Source of the DNA: Echiichthys vipera
Lineage: Eukaryota > Chordata > Actinopteri > Perciformes > Trachinidae
Length of the DNA stretch: 64,000 nucleotides
Reading direction: 5' to 3'
Assembly: GCA_963691815.1 (NCBI GenBank)
Contig: OY829655.1
Coordinates: 30,231,271-30,295,270 of the forward strand
Shown: in pieces, positions 23,601-34,000 of the stretch
Position numbering within the stretch: the first letter of the stretch is position 1
How the letters are laid out: each line of letters begins with the position of its first letter
The notes under the pieces: model-generated
Told to the model about the DNA's origin: nothing
The model's database searches: none
The model's input: the letters and a program-made list of their open reading frames with translations, nothing else
Made by a program: the position numbers and the translations under genes

Positions 23601-26600
23601 TTCATTGTTGCGGATGTGTCTGTTTGTAATCTGCAGGTTATTCTCCAGTGCTCCAGTAGAACCAGATTTGTTTCTGTTTGTAATGTCGCAGAGATCTGAA
23701 AGAGATCATCCGATGAATTCATGGAATTCTTTTTGTGGTGTTTTTGCATCTATTTTTAGTCATTTTGCATCTTTTTGTGGTGTTTTTGCATCTATCTTTA
23801 GTCATTTTGCATCTTTTTCGTGGTGGTTTTGCATCTATTTTTAGACACTTTACATCTTTTTGTGCTGGTTTTGCATCTATTTTTAGTCAATTTGCATCTC
23901 TGGTCATTTTACATTTATTTCTAATCATTTTGTTTGTCTTTGTTGTTATTGAAGTCTCTATTTGGTCGTTTTGTGTCTATTTCCAGTCATTTAGCGTCTC
24001 AACGTTGTCGTTTTGCATCCCTTTCGTCTTTTTTGTCTTTTTTTAAAAGACAATTGGTCATTTTGTGTATACTTGTGTTCTTTCGGCATCTCTTTCTGCT
24101 CATTTTGTGGGTTTTTTCGGGGCCCTGTGGCCCCAGGGCCCCTGGGCTCCGGGTCCCGTGCCCGGTAGGCCGTTCACTAATCCACCCATGAATAAATTGC
24201 TCTGGTGTATCAGTATTGGTACATCATCAAATGTTCTGTAACGCTTTATACGTTTATCTGATCTATAACTCGATTATGTTGAACACTCATCGTTCGGCGA
24301 TCGTGCGTCGGGTTCTTCGGTGCTCGAGCGGAGGATTGGGTTTCCCTGACACTGAACCTGGACACTGATCCTCACCTGTGACAGAAACACGAGCTGCTCT
24401 CAGGGGACACGTTGCTCTGCAGTCAGGCCTCTGCAGACGTTTACCGCACGATGAAGAAGAGTCACGTGTTTATAAATGTATACGCCTTCGTATAAAGTAA
24501 AGCCGTAGAGACGTTGCCTCACATGTCCAGAACATACTCCAGCGCTGCAGTGCGAAGAATATCATCATGAAATGTCCCTGAGAATCCATCTTTTGTGTTT
24601 GTGACTGTACATGTTGTTCCTGCTGTGTGTGACGTTGACATACTTCACTGTGTTGACACACTAGTGTGTTAACAAGGGTGTGTGTGTGTGTGTGTGTGTA
24701 GCAGTAATGAAATGTGGGTCTGAAGGCCTGTTGGGTCTTGTTGTTGGTGAAGCTTTAGGATTCTGTTGTGAAACAGGAAGATCACTGCACCAGAATCCAG
24801 GGAGGTTGGTTGCCAGGCGAATGCTAGCAACCTCGCGTGCTATTACTCAACGCAGGAAAGGGGCTCCCAGCAGCACCCTCTGCTCAGTGAGGACACTAAC
24901 TGCAGAGTGATCGGTGCATCAGAGTCCAGAACAGCACAAAAGTCTCCACTAAGACCAGAACCAGGGATTTTTACATTTTTACTTAGGGCGCCCTCCCACT
25001 GTGCTTCCGTCCCGTGCCCCGTGCTTTAGGGTCCTTGTCCCCCCCTCCAGGCCTGTTTGTACTCACACTACCTGGGCCTCGGAGAATGCTTCTTGCTGCC
25101 TATACGTCATCACGCCGTAACACGTCACACGCATTGATGACATCATGGCGATGCGTGGCTTTGTTTCCAGATCTTTCCGTAGACCTCGGAGTTTTTGTGC
25201 GTCTTGTCGACTGTTTTTGAATCTTTTCATCGACCAAATCTGCAGTAAACACTCCACCTCCGCATCACACCAACGTGAACCTTTCACCGCCATTGTTTGA
25301 AATGTCCGCGCATGGTCCCTCCTTCTTTTTTCTACGTCCCAACAGGCGCACAGGAAATGACCTCAGAACCACCGTAGGCCTCGTGCTCGTACACGTGCGC
25401 ACGCTCGTGCTCGTACACGTGTAAATGTGCTTTACAAAAGCCCACCTCTCCCAAACGGGCCGTGGACGGCAAGCTTGCCGCAGCTAGGACTTTACCCGTA
25501 AAACCTGTTTGGGCACGGTACGGATGGACAGTGTGAGTGCGCCCTGACATTCTCCAGAACAATTACTGACGTGGAGCATTCAGACGGGACTGAAACCTCT
25601 GGTCTCACCCCACGTCCCCACATTAAACTGATCCCGTCTGAATACGGCTTTAAAAACTAGATTCCACGTCCTGCCTGACAGAAAGCCTGTTTAATATTCT
25701 CATCTGTCAAACATCCTCTTTTGCTTTCTGTTATTTCCTCTTTGCTTGCTCTCGTTTCTTCCCTTCCTTGAAGTCAAAGCGAGCGATCGGAACAAATGTC
25801 CAGTCAGCAGAGACGAGCCGAGCTTTACAGCCTCAGGAGATGTTCCCTTTTTCTCTTTAAAGCATTTGTGTCGGCCTGTCAAACACCACTTCACCCTCAC
25901 TTCCTCCCCTCACACGGACGTTCTTTGGTTCCTCTTTTCTTAACGTTCCTCCTCGGTTACGCCTCATTTACCCGAAAGAAAGTGTTACACAACATTTGGG
26001 GAGTTTGTTCTTCTTGTTTTCTGTAAATTGAGATGAAGGTCAGAAGAGGCTGCCTGTCGCTGATGTTTCCTCCTCCACCCGAAGAAATGCTGACTAATAC
26101 CTAGCTACTATACCTACCATATGAATGTTACAGGTTTTCTGACAGGACAGCGTCTGTAAATAATAAAATAATTATGTGCTTTTAATTAAATACGTTGATT
26201 TGAATTCACTTCAGTATTAAACACAGTTGTTCAGTTTGACATCTTTCCTTTAAAATGCATTTTTATCGTAAATATAAACGTTTGTTCACGTTACAGAATA
26301 CGTTTTGCTTGGACATGAAAGACATTCTCCCGACTGATGCTGCAAATTGAAAGTTAACTGCTTCATTCGTTAACGTGATGCATTATTAAAAAGATGAGTG
26401 TTTACAAAAAAATGGACCCGTGGTCTTTTTCGGCACAGTTTTTTCCGTTGATCAACCGTGAATAGAGAAAGCACAGAGAGTCGCTAACAGCCGGGCTAAC
26501 GTGGCTAACAGTGATTAGCTCGGGGCAGCACGGTGAAGGCATTCAAAGGTCTTTTTTAACCACTAATGCTGCTGAAAATAACAGCAAACCTCTGCAGCAG

Positions 26601-27939
26601 CATGAGAAGAGTCCATACACCGTGCTGCTCCAAGCTAATCACTGTTAGCCACGTTAGCCCGACTGTTAGCCACTCTCCGGGCTTTCTCTATACATGGTTG
26701 ACGGCTTATTCAATGTATCTTCTTCTTCTTCTTCTTTTCTTGCATAAAAACACCATGGGGTCCATTTTTGCCTGACTTACACTTTACTTTTTAACATGAA
26801 CAAACAACAGTCCGCACATTACAGTGAAACTTTACTGACTCTTCAGGCAGAGTAGCAAGTTTTTCCCCTCTCGTCATAATTTAGCCTACGAGCTAACGTG
26901 TAGGTTTGCTTTTCCTTTACATGAATCTAATTTCCCCTGTCAGTAAATATTGAAGCCTGTCCTGGTTCACTGTTTGCAGAGCTGCTCCTCGGAGATACAG
27001 AAGAATATAAAGTTTACTGCAGGAGTGTGTTTGATCAGAACTGAACCCAGGGCGGATATTTTCAGCGTGTGCAGTTTCCTTTTTGGACGACACGGGAACA
27101 GGAGCAGGAAGTGTTTGTTTCCATGTGTTATTAGGAAGTGTGGCATTGTGGGAAACCAAAGACACTTGTACAGTAATGTCAGAAATGAGCAGAACCCAGT
27201 GAGAGTTGATCAGTTCGTCGTTAAAGTAGCTCACACTGCTGCTCCACTCTCCAAAATATGAACTTCTCTGCTTTTCTTAGTTTGATATCAGAATAAATTC
27301 TTAACACTTTTTGGTTTTTGAGTGTGAGTCCGACCAAAAAAAGCCATTTAAACCGGCTCTGTGACTCTGTGTTGCATATTTTTTCATTCAATTTGACATT
27401 TCGTGGGCTGATCGATGAGTTAATTAAGAGAAAAACATGTTTTTTTAGTAGATAATTGAGTTTTTAGTCTCTTTACACAATTCATACTTCAAAAAATTAA
27501 TGAGAAACACCAGAACTTTGCTCTAAAACCTTCAGTGGACGTGTGAGTTTAGAATAAAGAGCCTCAACATTTGTTAAAAAGACACATTCAATTTTATTTT
27601 TGGTGTTAAATCACAACAAGGGACCCAAGAATTCCCCTGTGAGCAGCAACAAGTCGCACCATCTTTAATGATAATAATAATAAGTGTTGTAAGGCGACAC
27701 CAGAGCTGCGTGATTATGATCCTGTTCGTCCTCAGCAGGAGACGAGTCGAGGCTCGCCGTGAAGAGGAGGCGCCGCTTCTTAACCCGCCTGTCCAGAGTC
27801 CACGGCTCATGTGTTGTCAGATGATGATAAGAGCCCGGGTTTTCTTTTTTTGCACTGTCGAACATTTACCCACAATCCTCCTCCTTTCCACTGGACGCAG
27901 CTCAAAGTCTCGAGTTTCTCACACAAGCTTGTTTAGGTG

Positions 27940-28022
<83 letters not shown>

Positions 28023-31000
28023 ACACGCCACATTTTCACCGTGTTTTCCATCACAGACGGAAATAAAGAGGCGGGGATTCACAGAAACCTCCGTCTCATT
28101 CTTGTGAACGTGATATCTCTGAACTCATGGAGGGATTTTCTTCAAATGTTGGACTCGAAGATGAAACTGATTAAACACTCAAACCCTTACTTCCTCCTCT
28201 CTCCTGCAGGATGCAGAGGCAGCTGTGCCGGTGCGTCACCAGTCTCGAGCCTGGTGCTGGTGCATGTGCCTGGGTCTCGCCCTCATGCTGTCCGGAGTGG
28301 TGGTCGGAGGAGCCTACCTGTACCGCTACTACATCCTGGAGGTGAGCTACCAGCCCCAACAAGGGTGGGAAAGAGAGGTAAATTGATCAATGATTAAAAA
28401 AAAGAAATACTACACTCCTACCACACAGTGAAGGAGTTTAAAAGCAGATTAGAGTTGAGGCAGGACAACGGGCAGCTTTAATATTATTGTCCCGAGGGCT
28501 GACGAAGTCCTCTGGAGACACATCAGGGTTCACTACAAACAGGCAACACGTGAAACAATAAAGAGTGAAAACAATAAAAACAAACATCTGATAAACTGAT
28601 ATACTGAATAAACAGCATCACAAACACTGTAGGGCACTTTAGCACACGTTTAGGCTCCTAGAAGACCCTTTAACCCGTGTTTTGGCTCCTAGAGGACACT
28701 TAAGCACACGTTCTAGCTCCTAGAGGACACTTAAGCACACTTTTTGGCTCCTAGAGGACACTTTAGCACACTTTTTGGCTCCTAGAGGACACTTTAGCAC
28801 ACATATTGGCTCCTAGAGGACACTTTAATACATGTTTTGGCTCCTAGAGGACACTTTAGCACACGTGTTTGGCTCCTAGAGGACACTATATCACACGTTC
28901 TGGCTCCTAGAGGACACTTTAGCACACATATTGGCTCCTAGAGGACACGTTAATACATGTTTTGGCTCCTAGAGGACACTTTAGGACACGTGTTTGGCTC
29001 CTAGAGGTCACTTTAGCACACTTTTTGGCTCCTAGAGGACACTTTAGCACACTTTTTGGCTCCTAGAGGACACTTTAGCACACTTTTTGGCTCCTAGAGG
29101 ACACTTTAGCACACATTCTGGCTCCTAGAGGACACTAACGTGTAATACGTGTTTTGGCTCCTAGAGGATTATTGTCCTGAGGGACGAAGTCCTCTGGAGA
29201 CACGACATCGGGTTCACTACAAACAGGCAACACGTGACAAAATAAAGCGTGAAAACAATAAAAAAACCATCTGATAAACTGAATATCACAGAAACAGCAT
29301 CACAAACACGCAGGAGAAAATGAACTGTGACACACTGGACAGGTTGAAGCAGGTTTTTAACGTTAAGTGCCGACTGCACCTACCTGGGTTAAGAGTTAAC
29401 AACTCAGCCAAGTGGAATCAGCCGAAACAGAGAGGTATCAGAAAACACAGCTGCCAGAGTCTTTCTCATAAACGAGTCCTTTATGACTCTGCAGCGTTTC
29501 CTCCTTTTGTTCCTTTTATTGTGTCCAGGTGATTTGAACTCTTATAAGTTTGGCTGTTCCCTGAGAATTTGAGTCCAAATATCCGTTGGTGACGTCTTTA
29601 AGACCCTGTTCTCATGTGGCAATAACATGTGGTGGACCGCTACACGTACAGGTGAAAACACTCGGATGTCAAAAACCACATTCGGAGGTGGTTCAGGGTG
29701 CATGTAGTGGCGTGCACAGACTTTTTGAAGGGTAGGGGCGAATAAGGGGGAAAAAAGCACATAGTGCACGTCCTCGCCACTGAAGAGGGCACTTTAGCAC
29801 ACGTTTTGGCTCCTAGAGGACACTTTAGCACATGTTTTGGCTCATTAGAGGACATTTTAACACATGTTCTGGCTCCTAGAGGACACTTTAGCACATGTTT
29901 TGGCTCCTAGAGGGCACTTTAACACACGTTTCGGCTCCTAGAGGGCACTTTAACACACGTTTTGGCTCCTAGAGGGCACTTTAGCACACGTTTTGGCTCC
30001 TAGAGGACACTTTAGCACATGTTTTGGCTCCTAGAGGTCACTTTAGCACACGTTTCGGCTCCTAGAGGGCACTTTAACACACGTTTTGGCTCCTAGAGGA
30101 CACTTTAGCACATGTTTTGGCTCCTAGAGGTCACTTAAACACACGTTTTGGCTCCTAGAGGACACTTTAACACATGTTCTGGCTCCTAGAGGGAAGTGGA
30201 TTTCTTTAACATCGTTCATTAAAAACTCGAACACATTCGATTTGAATCTAAAAATGCAGATTCAGCTGCAGCCCGACACAAATCACAACGACCCACCGCA
30301 GCAGACAGGAACTCAGGGAAGAAGCAGGAAGAGAAGTAAGTGAAACAACAAAGAAAAATGTCTCTTTTCTCATGTGCTGTGTGTGTTTTCGTCCCTGTCT
30401 CGCCCCCTGCAGGAGGGCCAGGTGTTCGTGTGCGGGGTGAACTACCGCGAGGAAGACTTCATGATCCAGGAGGAAGACGAGGTATGAAGCTGCGGAGGTT
30501 TCTCCTGCTGCTGCGTCTGTTTGTGTTCAGTTCACTGCAGCCGAATGTGTGACCGCCTGTGTGTGGCCGCGTGTTTGGCCGCGTGTGTGACCGTGTATGT
30601 GACCGGTTCGTTACCTGGTTGTGTGACTGGTTAGTTACCTGGCTGTGTGACCGGTTAGTTACCTGGTTGTGCGACCGGTTAGTTACCTGGCTGTGTGACT
30701 GGTTAGTTACCTGGCTGTGTGACCGGTTAGTTACCTGGGTGTGTGACCGGTTAGTTACCTGGCTGTGTGACCGGTTAGTTACCTGGCTGTGTGACCGGTT
30801 AGTTACCTGGTTGTGTCACCGGTTAGTTACCTGTGTGTGTGACCGGTTAGTTACCTGGTTGTGTGACCGGTTAGTTACCTGGTTGTGTGACCGGTTAGTT
30901 ACCTGGGTATGTGACCGGTTTGTTACCTGGTAGTGTGACCGGTTAGTTACCTGGTTGTGTGACCGGTTAGTTACCTGGGTGTGTGACCTGTTGGTTACCT

Positions 31001-34000
31001 GGTTGTGTGACTGGTTAGTTACCTGGCTGTGTGACCGGTTAGTTACCTGGCTGTGTGACCGGTTAGTTACCTGGTTGTGTGACCGGTTAGTTACCTGGCT
31101 GTGTGACCGGTTAGTTACCTGGCTGTGTGACCGGTTAGTTACCTGGTTGTGTGACCGGTTAGTTACCTGGCTGTGTGACTGGTTAGTTACCTGGCTGTGT
31201 GACCGGTTAGTTACCTGGTTGTGTGACCGGTTAGTTACCTGTGTGTGTGACCGGTTAGTTACCTGGTTGTGTGACCGGTTAGTTACCTGGCTGTGTGACT
31301 AGTAAGTTACCTGGGTATGTGACCGGTTAGTTACCTGGTAGTGTGACCGGTTAGTTACCTGGTTGTGTGACCGGTTAGTTACCTGGGTGTGTGACCGGTT
31401 AGTTACCTGGCTGTGTGACCGGTTAGTTACCTGGTTGTGTCACCGGTTAGTTACCTGGTTGTGTGACCGGTTGGTTACCTGGTTGTGTGACCGGTTAGTT
31501 ACCTGGTTGTGTGACCGGTTAGTTACCTAGTCGTGTGACCGGTTAGTTACCTGGCTGTGTGACCGGTTAGTTACCTGGCTGTGTGACCGGTTAGTTACCT
31601 GGCTGTGTGACCGGTTAGTTACCTGGTTGTGTGACCGGTTAGTTACCTGGTTGTGTGACCGGTTAGTTACCTGGGTGTGTGACCAGTTAGTTACCTGGGT
31701 GTGTGACCGGTTAGTTACCTGGTTGTGTGACCAGTTAGTTACCTGGTTGTGTGACCAGTTAGTTACCTGGTTGTGTGACCGGTTAGTTACCTGGTTGTGT
31801 GACCAGTTAGTTACCTGGTTGTGTGACCAGTTAGTTACCTGGGTGTGTGACCGGTTAGTTACCTGGGTGTGTGACCGGTTAGTTACCTGGGTGTGTGACC
31901 GGTTAGTTACCTGGCTGTGTGACCGGTTAGTTACCTGGTTGTGTGACCAGTTAGTTACCTGGGTGTGTGACCGGTTAGTTACCTGGGTGTGTGACCGGTT
32001 AGTTACCTGGGTGTGTGACCGGTTAGTTACCTGGCTGTGTGACCGGTTAGTTACCTGGCTGTGTGACCGGTTAGTTACCTGGCTGTGTGACCGGTTAGTT
32101 ACCTGGGTGTGTGACCGGTTAGTTACCTGGTTGTGTGACCGGTTAGTTACCTGGCTGTGTGACCGGTTAGTTACCTGGCTGAACTGCGTTGTAGGTTGCG
32201 GTGGAGCTGCCAAACCAGTTCCAGCTGCGGCAGCTGGACGAGAGGATCCGCGTGCTGGAGGAGGAGCAGGTGGAGCTCATCAGCGTCCCTGTGCCCGAGT
32301 TCGACGGCGGCGACCCGGCTGACATCGTCCACGACTTCCAGCGGGTGAGACTTCCTGTTTGAATTCTGACAGCTTAAATTATTAACAGGGTTCCTACGCG
32401 GCTAATCAAAACAAGTTTACTAACGCATCACAGACTTCAACCAATAGATCCAATCAGTTAAAGATTTGTTGCTTTCTTGGTCTTTAAACGTTTCTCTTCC
32501 GTCTCAGAGGTTGACCGCGTACCTGGACCTGAGTCTGAACAAGTGCTACGTCATCCCGCTCAACACCTCCATCGTCATGCCTCCCAGAGACTTCCTGGAT
32601 CTGCTCAACAACATCAAGGTGACAAACGACTTCTCTACGGCGTCCTGACGCTTCAGCAGGTCCCCGCAAAGACTGCAGAAATTTTAGGGAATGAAAACAA
32701 TAATCAGAGGGAATCGAAGCTTCATATTCATTTGCTTTACGGAGCTTCAGTTTGTAGGAACAGTTCAACATTTTAGGTAGGGAAAGAGTCCTGACCCCAA
32801 TTGAAAGAGTTCAAGTACCTCAGGATCTTGTTCACGAGTGAGGGGACGATGGAGCGTGAGTTTGGCCGGAGAATCGGAGCAGCAGGGGCGGAGCTGCAGT
32901 CGCTCTACCACACCGTTGTGATGTCAGTCCTGGTTCCTACCCTCACCTGTGGTCATGAAAGCTGGGTCAGGACCCAAAGAACCAGGTCCAGGTCAGGACC
33001 CAAAGAACCAGGTCCAGGTCCAAGCGTGTGAAATGTGTTTCCTCAGGAGGGGGTCTGGAGTCTCCCTTAGAGAGAGGGGGAGAAGTTCAGCATCCGTGAG
33101 GAACTCGGAGTAGAGCCGCTGCTCCTTTGTGTTGAAAGGAGCCAGTTGAGGTGGTTCAGGATCATCTGGTAAGGATGAACCCTGGGCGCCTCCCTAGGGA
33201 GGTGTTCCAGGCACGTCCAGCTGGGAGGAGGCCTCGGGGAAGACCCAGGACCAGGTGGAGAGATTAGATCTCCACACTGGCCTGGGAACGCCTCAGGATC
33301 CCCCAGTTAGAGCTGGTTAATGTGGCCCGGGAAAGGGAAGTTTGGGGTTCCCTGCTAAAGCTGCTGCCCCTGAGACCCGACCCCGGATAAGAGGCTGAAG
33401 ATGAGATGAGATGTAGTTCACTTTCTTGCAGAGTCAAATGAGAAGAGCGATTTTCCCCATTTCCGGCCTTAATGCTAAGCTAAGCTAACGTACAGCAGAC
33501 ATAAGAATGTAATCAATCTTCTCCTCTAGTGCGCCTGTTTCTCCAAATGTTCCTTTAAGAAATGGAAAGGAGAAAACACAGCTGGCACCAAAAAAACTGG
33601 AATAATTAGGCTTAATTACATGGATCGTTGGGTTCAGTTTTCATTAAAGCTGATTAAAAACAGACATTTCATTTAAAAAACACACAAAAACAATAAAACT
33701 AAATTAAAACCAGCAAATAAGAACAAAAACAATAAACTTGGGTCTTTTTTGGAAACCTCGACGGGTGCAAATTGGTTTCTTGGGTTCAAATTAAGTGATT
33801 TTACTGAACATAGTAAAAAGAAATGTTGCTGCGTGCCCCGCGGAGTCTGCAGGAGGACGTGTAACCTCTGAATCCAGGAGCTGATGGTTGTGATGTTTAC
33901 TTGTCAGTGATTACAGCTTGTCTCCCTGTGCGCAGGCCGGCACCTACCTGCCGCAGTCCTACCTGCTCCACGAGGAGATGATCGTGACGGAGCGCCTGGA

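Noticed and set aside
30598..32181. Interstitial telomere repeat suggested by GGTTAG
   Set aside because: The 24-bp unit contains GGTTAG once, but never TTAGGG in tandem.
30559..32322. Long open frames on both strands (plus LVTWLCDR repeats; minus QVTNRSHS repeats)
   Set aside because: They come from a 24-bp tandem repeat whose period is a multiple of 3. They lie within itm2b intron 3 between verified exons, and the one crossing into exon 4 is out of frame with ITM2B.
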